Source of the DNA: Melitaea cinxia
Lineage: Eukaryota; Arthropoda; Insecta; Lepidoptera; Nymphalidae
Direction of reading: 5' to 3'
DNA: 64,000 bases
Assembly: GCF_905220565.1 (NCBI RefSeq)
Contig: NC_059419.1
Span: 2,604,001-2,668,000 of the forward strand
Every line of letters begins with the position of its first letter. Within the stretch, counting starts at the first letter, position 1. The notes under the pieces were generated by a model that saw nothing but the letters and a program-made list of their open reading frames with translations, had not been told where the DNA came from and did not search any database. Both the position numbers and the translations under genes were made by a program. Shown in pieces: positions 23,701 through 32,340 of the stretch.

Positions 23701-26700
23701 AGAAGTGGAAAATTTTAGTATAATAAAATTGATTACATCATGCCGTTTCCCATCAATATTACATTATCCTATACTTCCTTCATTTAAGCTTAAACTTAGA
23801 TGTTTTTTTACTAAGGTTCGAAACAAGCGTATAGCTCACCTGATGGTAAGCAATTACCGTAGCTTGTAGAGAAGTTTTCGCTAACAAGGACTAATATTTT
23901 TTATGATAATTTTTTATTCCAGTCTGGATTCAGTAAATAATTTGCCCAAGTAATAGTGGAGGGAGCATATTTCGCTCGTGTGTCGTGATATTTCTTAACT
24001 ATCTCATAATTGTTTTAGGTATTGCCAAAAAATCTAGATCAATTTTTTTGGAATTAGACGCTAATGCAAAACACATGGCACCGTTGTCGCCCCCCGCGCA
24101 AGAACCACCTAAGAGAAAGGAAATAGTAAGTATTTTGATATTTAACAACAACACTATGTTTACTAATAATCTACTTAAGATTAGAAATCTCATTTTAGAT
24201 TTTTTTAACCGACTTCAAAAAAGGAGGAAGTTACTCGACCGTATTATATATATATATTTATATATGTGTTCGGGGATAACTTCGTCGTTTATAAACGGAT
24301 TTTGATAATTCTTTTTTGTTGGAAAGGAGATATCCTAAGTGTGGTCCATGATAAGGAAACCAGGATCTGATGATAGGATCCCAGAGAAATCGAGGGAAAC
24401 CCTCGAAAATCCGCATAACTTTTTACTGGGTGTACCGATTTTGATGATTTTTAATTTAATCGAAAGCCGATGTTTATCATGTGGTCACATTTAAATTTCA
24501 TCGAGATCTGATTACAACTTTTGGAGTAATCTTTGATAATGCGTATTTACTTGACTATTTTTTCGTCTACTTACGTTGTATTACTGGTCTGGTTTTTTGT
24601 CATTTGCCAGCAAACACAATTATTGTAAATTGTACAGTCTTACATTTTTTTAATTACCTTTTTCGACAGATAGAAGAACAGACTATAAATAAATAATTGA
24701 AAAAAAGATAACCTAATTTTAACTACTTATCATAAATACCTTGTCTAATAATCTCAATAAAAACTTATTTGTAAGATAATATTTTGTTGGAGTTTTTGAC
24801 TCGTGGCGCCATCTGTTGCCACTAGAAAATGTACTAAAAATAATTATATACTTGTTTTCAGCCATTCGTCCCGAAAGACGTAGTTCGCGCGGCTGACAAA
24901 CTGGAAGACGTAAAGATTGAAACTGCGGATATCTCTGATCGCTTCAAGTTCTTCGAAACTTACAAACCCGAGACCAAACGCAAAGAATTCCGCATGACTC
25001 CACCGAGACAGCCACTGGTAATTTTGCGGTTTAAACATTATTTTTCATACTATTTTTTTAATAATCTAAATAATCAATAAGTTTTTGAATATATTAAATT
25101 GAGGTGAGACAAATGTAGTATTTTTATAATATCCATATCGAGTAGCTAGTATTTTGTTACGGTATGTAATTATATAATTACAACATACCTAGTACACTAT
25201 AACTCCAGTTGCGGTACAGTTTCACAAGTAACACCAGAAGCATTGGAAACGCTTTGTCAATCCTATCGCTGACTCCCCCCTAATAGCTCCAACTACCTCA
25301 CTCACCTCAGGAACATAATACTATTTGAGATCAGTATATAGTTTGGCTGGGACCGTTTTGTCTTCGGTAAGGTCGAGGTACTTACCCAGACGGTCTGCTC
25401 CAGATTTAGAGTAGGGTATTCCTGCTGTGCCCTGCCTCGGTGACCATATAATGACCCGTGTGTGTGGGCAGCGGCGCTCGCCGTCCCCCGAGCCGCACCG
25501 CGAGGCGGGCGCGGCGCGCGGCGAGCCCGCGGACGCCGCGCTGGCCGCCGGCCGCCGCACCGCCGCGCGCATGATCTCCGTGTTCCGGCAGCTGGAGGAG
25601 CAGCGCGAGCGGCCCGACCTCCAGGGTGAGGGCGCGCACGCACACGCACGTACGCTCACTCACGCACGCACATGCACGCACGCACATGCACGCACACGTA
25701 CGCTCACTCACGCACGCACATGCACGCACGCACATGCACGCACACGTACGCTCACTCACGATGGCACACGTACGCTCACTCACGCACGCACATGCATGCA
25801 CACGTACGCTCACTCACGCACGCACACGCACGCACACGTACGCTCACACACGCAAGCACACGTACGCTCACACACGTGCGCACATGTACGATCACACACG
25901 TACGCATGCACATACACGCACACGTACGCTCACACACGCACGCACACGTACGCTTTCTCACGCAAACGCACGCACACGTACGCTTTCTCACGCACACGCA
26001 CGCACACGTACGCTTTCTCACGCACACTCATGCACGGATACATACGCTCACACACGCACGTATGCACGATTTCTCACGCACGCACAGGCACGCACATATA
26101 CGCTCACACACGCACGCACACGTACGTACACACACGCACGCACACGTACGCTCACACACGCAAGCACACGTACGCTCACACACGTGCGCACATGTACGAT
26201 CACACACGTACGCTCACACACACACACACACACACACACACGTACGCTCTCACGCAATTTTTTACTCATAATATGTACCATACACACAGTACTGTAACAT
26301 TAATGTACTTTAAACAATGTTATCACTTACTCAAAACCCTACTTCTATACAGGGCCTAAACCACTTAAACGCTTCACACCGCCCCCTGACGGCGAGGGTC
26401 GTCGGTTCGAGTACTCGTCATCTTGTGATGAAGACGAGGACGAAAGTGATGAAGAGCGCTACGAACGCGCTTGTGAGCATGACGAGGCACTGCAACAGGT
26501 TTGACAATTACCTTATTTTATTGTATTTCTTTTCGTAAAACTTTTATTTTGGACCTAAAGTTCATAAAATTAAACCCTATTTTACAGTCAGCATTAGAAC
26601 ATAGTCCAGGATCCATGGTCCATTTTTGCACTAGATTACTATCAAGCTAATTTCCCGTGAGTAGTTTCATTTTGATGAATGATGAAACACCCAACAATTT

Positions 26701-29371
26701 CATGTACGGAAACTCTCGATTGTGGTAGGTAATAGGGGTAGCAGGGATGAAATATGTTGATTTGATGATTCTCAAAAATTTATTACTTACTGGGTTTTGT
26801 TTTATTAAATCTGATGATAATTATCTAAATTATTCGAATAATATTTGTCCTACAAAATGTATGGTTTAATCAAAGAGTCCCCTCTAGCTGACTTTTTTTT
26901 CCTTAATTAATATTTATATAATTTAACAGTCATATTGTCTTACAAATTGCGTAATACGTTATCCCTATTATCAGAAATGACACAAAACTTCTTGATAAAT
27001 TTTCATATATACTAATTTTTTTTTCATTCAGTATGGGTACACCTTTATTTTTTTTAATTATTTCGGTCGGCAACAGTATTGGGTCACCAATATATCGCAG
27101 ATATCCGGACATAAAACACAGAATGTGTTTTATTAGGCGTTTCTAGTCAAAATTTTGCCAATTGTAAACAAATTTACAGGTTAAAGTAGTAACCCATATA
27201 TTAACAGATATATGTACGGTCGGCCAAGAAAGTGGTGTACCAGTTTTGATTTAGTTTCTTGGTCATAGAAAATGACAACAAGGTTCGTTATTAAAAGATA
27301 CTAGCTGACCCGGCGAACTTCGTATCGCCTAACAGTGACTTTTAAGTATTATCACAAATCTTTTGTATGGGAGTATAGAAAAGTGTTGTTTTTAGACTTT
27401 TTCAGAAAATTTTAATTTTTTTTTTTTTTTTAGAATTTTTCTCTCCGTAAGAACCATCCTCGTACTTCAAGGAATATTTAAAAAAAGAATTAGCGAAATC
27501 GGTCCAACCGTTCTCGAGTTTTGCGCTTAGCTTACATTGCGCTTAGCTTACATTGCTTGCTTTACATTCAGCGACTCATTTTTATATTATAGATTACTGA
27601 AAGAGACATATAATAACGTAAACCTAATTGATAAATATTCATACGTCATTATTATACATGACATCTTAAACCCTATTGGGTATAAAAAATATCGTTATTA
27701 ATAATCGGATAAAGACGGCAATAGAAATTGTCAGATCGATATGCAAGCGAAACTAATCTTTATCATCTGAATCTGCTAGCGGCATTCAACCTTAAGGTGG
27801 TACACCACTTTCTTGGCCGACGGTACTAATAAAGAGAGGCTGCTAACTCGTCAGTACCGATTTCGCTAAAGATATAGTCACTACCCTATAATAAAATGCA
27901 TCTTTTAATTTACAAAAACCTTAATTTACAACATTCTGAAAACAAAAATTTAAGCCAAAATTTAATTAACACGTTTACATTCGCAGGCCCAACAGCTGGC
28001 CAGGACCAAGAGCTTCCGCGATCGCTTCGAGAACTGGTCGGAGAGCGAGAGAGACGTGGAGCCACGACCGCCCTCCGACCTGATACCGAGGGGGGATGAC
28101 GAAGGAGAGTCACAGCTCGAGACCGCTAAGAGGTATTAATAACCATGTTTTTACTTACCTGACGGTAAGCGATTAGCGTACCTTATAGACATCTACAACA
28201 CCAGAAGCATCGCAAGCGCGTCGAACCTCAATAGTTGGTGATGGTAGTATGTGGTTAAAGCTTCATTGAGGTAGGGCACAGCAATAAATATCCGCTCAAA
28301 ATCTGGAGCAGACCGACTGGGGAAGAACCCCAACCTTACAGAAGATCACAGCTCAATAACACTGCTTTTTTTTATGTCACTAGGTCGGCAAACAAGCGTA
28401 CGGCTCACCTGATGGTAAGCGATTACCGTAGCTTATAGACACCTGCAACACCAGAAGCATCGCAAGCGCTTTACAAACCCAATCCCCAATCCCCCCAGGA
28501 GCTCTGGTCACCTTACTCACCAACAGGAACACAATACTGCTTGAAAACAGTATTATTTTGCTGATCTTCTGTAAGGTCGAGGTACTACCCCAGTCGGGCT
28601 GCTCCATATTTTGAGCAGGAAATTCTGTGCCCTACCTCAGTTAGGGCACAGCAGGAATCAGCTCCCAAGTATTGTTGTGTTCCTGTGGTCAGGTGGAATT
28701 AACGCTTGTTTGTCACGTTTATGGTATAAAAAACAGTGGTGGAGTATCGTGGCAGATTAAACTTTTACTCTTGTAAATATAAGAGGCTCCAACAGTGAGT
28801 TGCTTCCAACGCCTATTTAGCTAGCAACAATTTTCCGTACTATAATTTTTCTTTATTCCAGTTTACGTGAAAAGTTCGAAAACATGAAGGTGCAAACCAC
28901 GACTATTACAAAAACATTTGCGCCCAAAGTTAATAGATTCGTGGTGAGTATTCTATAGTCAAGAATAACTAGATTTAAAAATATATATCTTTAAAAGACA
29001 ACAAAAAAAGTCACAAATATGTTATACAGACAAACTAGTATACAACAATTCTATCAACTTCTTAATAACACAGCACACATAAGAAGATATAATTATAAAG
29101 ATATAATTATATTTTATTATATAATTTGGTCCAGAGTTTTACAATTTTCAAAACATATTTTTCAATTTTTGGTTAATGAGTTTTATTTTGTAGTTCAGGC
29201 ACAAATAAGGTATACATATGAATTTAAAGTAATTCCTACATGACGGATTTTTATTTTTGTGTGCAGCCTACAAGGGTTATGTAGTTAGACATATAATCTG
29301 TATAAAAAGTTATTCTTTGTGGCGTAAAAGAAAAATCTTTGTAACTAATTTTTCTATTCTTTTTGCAGTGA
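5775..29371 (+). CDS. LIM-domain protein, EPLIN/LIMA1-like, 634 aa, 16 coding exons
   Basis: Exons joined by GT..AG sites and phase: 5775-5912, 9475-9638, 11535-11635, 12670-12741, 13708-13867, 21562-21653, 22183-22352, 22821-22878, 23409-23564, 24019-24125, 24862-25017, 25472-25625, 26353-26498, 27987-28132, 28862-28943, 29369-29371. The sum is 1905 nt, 634 codons plus TGA. A single LIM domain is complete, with zinc ligands C66, C69, H87, C90, C93, C96, C114 and H117, followed by CKPHFKHLFEPK as in EPLIN/LIMA1 and Xin-type proteins. The rest is charged and probably disordered, with spaced motifs SRFQVFE, GRFERG, QRFENG, DRFKFF, DRFENW and EKFENM. In the family such proteins bind or bundle actin; that role here is inferred. 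An acceptor at 5764-5765 precedes the ATG, so the 5' UTR exon(s) lie upstream and were not located. The last exon contributes only the stop codon. Alternative isoforms are likely but not visible. Confidence 0.9.
5913..8340. other. Intron 1 of the LIM gene, left part: no gene
   Basis: Positions about 5970-6110 look like an old DNA-transposon fragment ('ccattcataaatcacgt', G-rich run). Two short perfect or near-perfect hairpins lie at 6235-6292 and 6533-6572. A TA microsatellite lies at about 7158-7186, and an A-run of about 20 bases at about 7779-7799. A short direct repeat beginning 'gggaaattattcgtcaac' occurs at about 7617 and 8040. Nothing else was recognised. Confidence 0.5.
8345..8426 (+). 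tRNA. tRNA-Ser (anticodon GCT)
   Basis: An 82-base cloverleaf. The acceptor stem GACGAGG pairs with CCTCGTC, with discriminator G. The anticodon stem TTGGA/TCCAA encloses the loop CTGCTAA, so the anticodon is GCT (serine, AGY codons). A long variable arm (TGTGCTCTGCACGC) is as expected for a class II serine tRNA. The T arm is GTGGG/TTCGAAT/CCCAT. The internal A box (TGGCCGAGTGG) and B box (GGTTCGAATCC) are intact, and a T-rich stretch that could terminate RNA polymerase III starts at about 8429. It lies inside intron 1 of the LIM-domain gene, on the same strand. No CCA is encoded, as normal in eukaryotes. Confidence 0.97.
8865..9115. repeat. Lepidopteran dispersed repeat ('caaacaagcgtacagcgcctgat' type)
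   Basis: Shares the blocks 'caagcgtac.gc.cctgatg.taagcg', 'ctcaccaacaggaacacaatac', 'ggtcgaggtact' and 'tttgagcaggatatatcctgct' with copies at about 22360-22600, 25190-25440 and 28140-28740. It is non-coding, and direction and class are uncertain (SINE or a LINE 3' end). Confidence 0.65.
9124..9434 (+). mobile_element. Non-autonomous Helitron fragment
   Basis: Starts TCTAATATATAAAATTCTCG, carries the usual 'ctcctccgaaacggcttgac' block, and ends 'gccgagtcggCTAG' followed by T. This matches the 5'-TC...CTAG-3' rule for Helitrons that insert between A and T. It sits about 40 bases before the splice acceptor of LIM exon 2 (9475). A second copy, in reverse orientation and split by a piggyBac, is at 16679-18622. 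Confidence 0.75.
9780..9905 (-). repeat. tRNA-derived SINE fragment
   Basis: The reverse strand carries a B-box-like GGTTCGATC in 'gcgggttcgatctctgctc' next to an A-box-like part, with the flank 'tggccaatacaaatgtttgt' shared with the copy at 10430-10775. It is truncated. Confidence 0.55.
10430..10775 (-). mobile_element. tRNA-derived SINE with Lepidoptera-specific body
   Basis: On the minus strand the head (about 10770-10690) resembles a tRNA, with 'GGCGCAACGGTCACAGCAAT' and the B box GGTTCGATCCC. The body carries 'catacagatgtttgcaatgg' and ends with the widespread segment 'cctatgcccagtagtgggat'. Related fragments: 1715-1820, 12180-12230, 44120-44175 and 58438-58720. It lies in intron 2 of the LIM gene. 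Confidence 0.7.
10808..11045 (+). mobile_element. tRNA-derived SINE, second family
   Basis: The head 'ctagcccgttggcgcagttt' (A-box region) and 'ggttgtgggttcaattccca' (B box) is followed by a 3' body with 'agtcggctgttacctataac' and 'ggaacagatggtcgtgtgtg'. A clearly homologous copy on the opposite strand is at 59490-59728, which confirms the boundaries. Confidence 0.75.
11360..11505. repeat. Dispersed ~140-bp repeat, copy 1
   Basis: Shares the blocks 'cgcccgatcacacttttcgt', 'acgctct', 'cattcaccagcttactc' and 'gttttacttgaaaa' with positions 14745-14882, in the same orientation 3.4 kb away. Both copies are in introns of the LIM gene (introns 2 and 5). It ends about 30 bases before the acceptor of exon 3. 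Class unknown. Confidence 0.65.
12890..13582 (+). mobile_element. RTE-like non-LTR retrotransposon, 3' end of the reverse-transcriptase ORF
   Basis: Reading across frames: FVYLGSNFTRDGK, DIERRMNAGNMVNGALH, LVPTLMYGSESWVWQ, IRALRSMIGVKLSDSIRN, then MLRWLGHVERMSEERLMKKV, GRGPRRKFRDQ and the C-terminal AYPYGKEA with a TGA. This is the C-terminal region of the RTE-type elements common in moths and butterflies. The tail is short TATG repeats (13566-13582), as expected for RTE elements. Stops and frameshifts near 12947 and 13137 mean the copy is dead. It lies in intron 4 of the LIM gene, just upstream of exon 5. Confidence 0.85.
14085..14225 (-). repeat. Lepidopteran repeat ('ttcagcctattgcagtccac' type) after a CAT microsatellite
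   Basis: Begins with an (atc)n run at 14088-14106. The block 'ggacataggcctcc...gttcgcgctaaaaatggcgtgaactcatgttttgcccatag...cgggttggtga' then recurs at 31479-31600 (same direction) and, reversed, at 39540-39660 and 43150-43235. It is non-coding. Confidence 0.7.
14745..14882. repeat. Dispersed ~140-bp repeat, copy 2
   Basis: Diverged copy of the segment at 11360-11505 (roughly 80-85% by eye), same orientation, in intron 5 of the LIM gene. Confidence 0.65.
14883..16150. other. Intron 5 of the LIM gene: AT-rich, no gene
   Basis: Positions about 15250-15540 hold a minus-oriented Helitron-like fragment ('gtagccgacccgtgcccact' at its left). Nothing else was recognised. The short open frame at 15719-15907 shows no domain and I do not support it. 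Confidence 0.4.
16152..16570. repeat. Interspersed repeat with inverted 'accgacttca' ends
   Basis: Same family and orientation as 4576-5022. Left end 'ttaaccgacttcaaaaaa', right end 'aattgaagtcg' plus a T-run. Confidence 0.7.
16946..18584 (+). mobile_element. piggyBac-family DNA transposon, decayed, with intact TTAA duplications and TIRs
   Basis: TTAA at 16946-16949 and 18581-18584 flank perfect 14-bp inverted ends (CCCATATGTGCTCA at 16950-16963; complement at 18567-18580). Inside, 17700-18300 carries transposase remnants: GGSVITNLAAKLPTDF, VYIDNFFTSFRLLIALKDFGHQGT, then in other frames TIRAKGSKMRC, VSLVRYNVSNVVTVASS and QMYNQYMGGVDRLDQNIGCYR. These are DDE_Tnp_1_7 landmarks in order. About half of the normal reading frame is missing between about 17500 and 17700, and several stops and shifts are present, so it cannot make transposase. 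Subterminal segments near 17308-17330 and 18432-18450 also repeat the 'cgccccattttggggcgg' theme. Confidence 0.9.
17699..18260 (+). pseudogene. piggyBac transposase pseudogene (DDE_Tnp_1_7 remnant)
   Basis: Starts inside the catalytic core. The DNFFTS block (about 17863-17880) normally carries an essential Asp; here D of YIDNFF is kept. The frame breaks after HQGT at about 17930 (one base lost), breaks again at 18000-18060 where a fold-back copy of 21 bases was inserted, and has stops in the VDRLDQNIG segment. Non-functional. Confidence 0.85.
19331..19403 (-). tRNA. tRNA-like cloverleaf, copy A (loop position suggests Thr GGT; possibly a pseudogene)
   Basis: A 73-base cloverleaf. Acceptor CGTTCCA/TGGAGCG, D stem GCTT/GAGC, anticodon stem TCGAC/GTCGA with loop ACGGTAT, T arm GCGGG-TTCGAAT-CCCGC, discriminator G. 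Positions 34-36 read GGT (threonine), but position 33 is C rather than the near-universal T. The copy may therefore be a tRNA-derived repeat rather than a working tRNA. B box GGTTCGAATCCC is intact. Confidence 0.6.
19477..19549 (+). tRNA. tRNA-like cloverleaf, copy B
   Basis: Identical to copy A, in the opposite orientation, in the right arm of the inverted repeat. The 5' flank 'gctctagcgagtatat' is shared with the other copies, but the longer 41-base upstream flank is shared only by A and C, so B looks 5'-truncated. Same unusual C33. Confidence 0.6.
19788..19860 (+). tRNA. tRNA-like cloverleaf, copy C
   Basis: Identical to copies A and B. Its repeat unit runs 19731-19897 and includes upstream 'tcgcttaaaccgaaagtaaa' and downstream 'gatattcaaaaatgtttaga'. 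All four stems pair. Same unusual C33. No clear T-run terminator of four or more bases follows beyond 'caatttttg' at about 19862-19870, which could serve. Confidence 0.6.
19970..20172 (+). mobile_element. Helitron 3' fragment
   Basis: Ends 'gatgaagccgcgggcggaaa' + 'gCTAG' + T, a typical Lepidoptera Helitron terminus with a short GC-rich hairpin before CTAG. The body resembles positions 7860-8010 ('tttcgaataaaa', 'ccagtaaaagt'). Confidence 0.6.
20173..21561. other. End of LIM intron 5: no gene
   Basis: Positions about 20270-20345 match in reverse the Lepidoptera repeat segment at 39390-39450 ('ctcttcccgtgggtgt'). A T-run lies at about 20471-20485. Otherwise AT-rich without recognisable content. 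Confidence 0.45.
22360..22600. repeat. Lepidopteran dispersed repeat, copy in LIM intron 7
   Basis: The blocks 'ggttgggcaggatatatcct', 'aaatctggagcagcccgac', 'ttacaagagatcacagctc' and 'ttcctgtggtggg' match the family at 8865-9115 in reverse and at 28140-28420. It starts eight bases after the exon 7 donor. Confidence 0.65.
24206..24610. repeat. Interspersed repeat with inverted 'accgacttca' end
   Basis: Family of 4576-5022: 'ttaaccgacttcaaaaaagg' at the left, then 'gcgtatttacttgactattt' and 'cttacgttgtattact' near a degraded right end. In LIM intron 10. Confidence 0.65.
25190..25440. repeat. Lepidopteran dispersed repeat abutting exon 12
   Basis: Copy of the 8865-9115 family ('aacaccagaagcat', 'ctcaggaacataatactatt', 'ggtcgaggtacttacccaga', 'ctgctgtgccctgcctcgg'). 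It ends about 30 bases before the splice acceptor at 25470-25471, so the insertion sits at or near the branch-point region. Confidence 0.65.
25626..26245. repeat. GC-rich CACGTACGCTCA minisatellite in LIM intron 12
   Basis: About 620 bases of variant units such as 'cacgcacgcacatg' and 'cacacgtacgctcactcacg', ending in a (CA)n run at about 26214-26240. It starts directly after the exon 12 donor (25625|GTGAGG). It has no stop codon in several frames, so it produces long spurious His/Thr/Arg-rich open frames on the + strand and Cys/Val/Arg-rich ones on the - strand. These are not genes. Confidence 0.95.
27218..27823. mobile_element. MITE-like element with ~24-bp inverted ends, split by a Helitron
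   Basis: The left end 'ggtcggccaagaaagtggtg' (from about 27219) and right end 'caccactttcttggccgac' (to about 27821) are inverted repeats extending to 'taccA'. 'gtac' occurs outside both ends. Inside, 27301-27593 is a Helitron fragment. No transposase. Lies in LIM intron 13. Confidence 0.75.
27301..27593 (-). mobile_element. Non-autonomous Helitron nested in a MITE
   Basis: The minus strand starts TCTATAATATAAAAATGAGT near 27593 and ends 'tcgccgggtcagCTAG' at 27301-27304. It is the same family as 32596-32845. A short direct repeat ('gcgcttagcttacattgc') is duplicated at 27521-27555. Confidence 0.8.
28140..28740. repeat. Two or three head-to-tail/inverted copies of the Lepidopteran dispersed repeat
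   Basis: 'cctgacggtaagcgattagc' and 'caacaccagaagcatcgcaa' recur at about 28155-28215 and 28400-28465, and 'gtagggcacagcaata.atc' at about 28270 and 28640. This is a composite of the 8865-9115 family between LIM exons 14 and 15. Confidence 0.6.
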
Positions 29372-30645
29372 CCATCGAGTGAAAACCAACCGCCTCAAAA
29401 TTACCAAAGCATTACATTAACACCATAAAAGATTTAAGGGTCTTGCCACTAATATAAGAATCTCAACAAGAGATCTGATTTTTTTTACTTTTGACTATAT
29501 TTACAAAAATATACTCATTTACGTGTCTTCTCTATATCATTTTTGAAAATACTAATTTTATTAGAAGTAGTCGTTTTTCGTTGATTCATTTGATTATATG
29601 AATCAAAGTAACGATTTGATTCATAGATACTTTTCTTTCCTTTTTTTTTAATTCAAATTATCTATAGTTAAGGATGTCTAGTCTAAAATAATGTTGATAA
29701 AACGTTTAAGTATTAAATTCACATTTTAGATATTACAAAACACATTTATATATTAAAAAAAATGATAAAAATAAAATATTTATATTCGATGTAGGACTGA
29801 TAGTTATTGCATTTCGAATCTGGTGCCTTAAATGTGCAATTAATTTTATATTATAAACATCTGTGTACTTTTTCGATATATTTATCATAAATATATATAA
29901 GTTACATAGTTTTCAAGATTCTTACTGTTATATAAATAGATTTATGAGGCATTGTAAGTACATAAGTAAAATTGAAATTCTTAACATTTATAATAATTAT
30001 ATCTGTGGCTTCCATATGCTCAATATTTCGTAAAAGTTATATAAATTATAGTAGAGATTAGGATCAATATTTATATCATAATTTTGCTTTCTTGCCTGTC
30101 TTAATTTTCCTAATTTATGCAAATTCTTGCCAATATTGTATAAAAAAAATAACTTAAAATATATTTCTATCTTTGTATCTTGATTTTTGCGCATTAAAAT
30201 CTATCTTCAAAAATGTGCGTAATATTTCGAATCAGAACGTTGTTGTAAGGAAAATGAGATTTTTTTAAATTGAATAATTTTTTAACAAATGCTCGTTACG
30301 TTTTTTTATATATTTTTTCTATCTTATGTGCCATTGCCGAAGTCAAAAATCGCATAAGAATTGAAAATTTTGTTTCATTGAAAGCAGAAGAAGAAATTTT
30401 TACTCTATGACAATAGCAACTATACGTATGACATAATAATCTAGAATTTTATTTATTTGAAAATATTTTTAATAAAATAATGCATGTTCATTCATTGTAA
30501 TCGAAATCATTTTATATTCCTATTAAGTTATCTGACTGACTTTTTATTGTTTGTACTTAAATACTGTTTTGTCGGTGTTTTGTTTTAATATATTTCAAAA
30601 CTGCGATATTTATAAGAAATAATAAAGAAAATTATTTAAAATCTC
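29372..30645 (+). other. Probable 3' UTR of the LIM-domain gene
   Basis: Follows the TGA at 29369-29371 without any further exon signal. It is very AT-rich and repeat-poor. A canonical AATAAA lies at 30621-30626, with a T-rich stretch after about 30645, consistent with poly(A) addition near 30640. Other AATAAA-like hexamers exist upstream, so shorter forms are possible. Confidence 0.6.
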
Positions 30646-32340
30646 TTCTCTTTTTTATTTTAAGCTAAGATTTTACTCATAAATATAAATACCTAGATAG
30701 GTGATAAAGATGAGAAACTTAAAACCTTAACATTATATTTCTAAATTATTTTTACTCTTGTTAACTTGTCATAAAGAGAAAATTAGAAAGCTATAATATT
30801 TAGTAGCGACATAGGCTATATATCATCATCATATTATGGTTGAGTTGGAGAGTTGAGTGTTTGTCGTCGACGTAAATCAATTTTTAAGGGAAAATACGCA
30901 TTATGATAATATAAACTTATAATCATAAAAAATGATACCTCTCGTCTTTCGGACAAAAAATTGGCGAATCTGTTAGTCACGGCCGCCGGCTGCGCTGCTA
31001 ACACTACAGACTGTCAAACCTCTCATGTTTAAGAAATGTATGTTTATCGGCTTTTATATAATGAATTGAGCTAAAACTTAATTACAATTAAAACTTAAAA
31101 GGGTATTTTACTTATATTTTTAATTCAGTTACCTTGAAGACCTTTTAATCTAAGAGAGTAGCTTCTGTAAATTAGGTATTAGGTAAAGGTAGTTTAGCTT
31201 ATAAATAATAAAAATTATTTTTACAATAAGAGATCTGTATATATGTTATAAAATTCCTGCCCCTAAGGCAATTCCAAAACCACAAAAACATGAGTTCACT
31301 CTTATAAAAAAAATATTTTGTAAACAATGATGATACAAGACATAGTGTGGAATCCCTTCAATGAGGCCTACTGACTACAAGGCCAAGTGGCGTAAAAGCT
31401 GTATGTATTTCTCGGTAGTCAAAACAACTAACTTTGAATTCTTGTTTAAAGTTAGTAGACTATCAAACACTCATCATCACTTCAGCCTATCGCAGTCCAC
31501 TGCTGGTCGTAAGCCTCTCAAAGTTCGCTTCAAAAATGGCGCAGACTCATGTTTTGCCCATAGACACCATGCTGGGCAGGCGGGTTGGTGACATGAGCAG
31601 CTTCCGGTCGAAGTATCACTCTTCTACTTGTCTTCCACACTGTTCTGACTTCGGAGGTTGAGCTGGCTAAACAATGAAGCTGCCGGTCAGTAGAGCGGCT
31701 TCAGGTTTCATAATATTATGTTAAAGCATATAGATAAAAATAGATGGCGTTATTTTCCATCGTCCATTTTGTCGCTTATGTTTTTTCTGCGAGATTGATG
31801 GTTCGCAGTGCTAAAGCAGTTTGTAACACCTCTTTAACAGTCAACCCTACTGTTTTAACAGTAGATCTGCTGTTTTTACTTTGATTGATTTGATTCAACA
31901 TCGACCGTAAGTAAGGTCATACAAATTAAATCTTCAAATGAGTAGCAAACGGTTAAATCAGAAATAACTGATTGCTACTCATTTGAAGGCACAAAAAGGC
32001 CATAAAGAAATTTAACAACAATATGTATGATTTTAAGAAAGAAAGTAAGTCTGAAAACACTAAAGATGAGGCAATTGATGATGAAAGTAGAAAATAATGT
32101 TACTTTAACAATGTATGTGAGTCCTGATAACTAATGAAAGTAGGTAATTATTTTAATTATACGAGGAAAGTATGAAATCTGCCTTTTTTTATTTTACCTA
32201 CTTTTTCTCCTGTTTTTTTTATTGGTGAGCTGGTGTTTTTTAGTTTCTTGGGGTTGGCAACACAGTTCTTTAAGCAGTTTTTCGTTGGACTGCGAAATTT
32301 TCGCTAATTGCTTTACCTTATATTTAATTGCCCCGCCACC
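30646..32340. other. Intergenic stretch between the convergent genes, left part
   Basis: Positions 31475-31605 hold the 'cttcagcctatcgcagtcca' repeat (family of 14085-14225). A 17-bp perfect stem-loop lies at 31932-31988. Nothing else was recognised. The short open frames here are not supported. Confidence 0.5.

Noticed and set aside
25427..26359. 310-codon and overlapping long open frames rich in His/Thr/Arg (and Cys/Val on the other strand)
   Set aside because: They arise from the stop-free CACG/TACG minisatellite in intron 12. Only the first part (25472-25625) is real exon.
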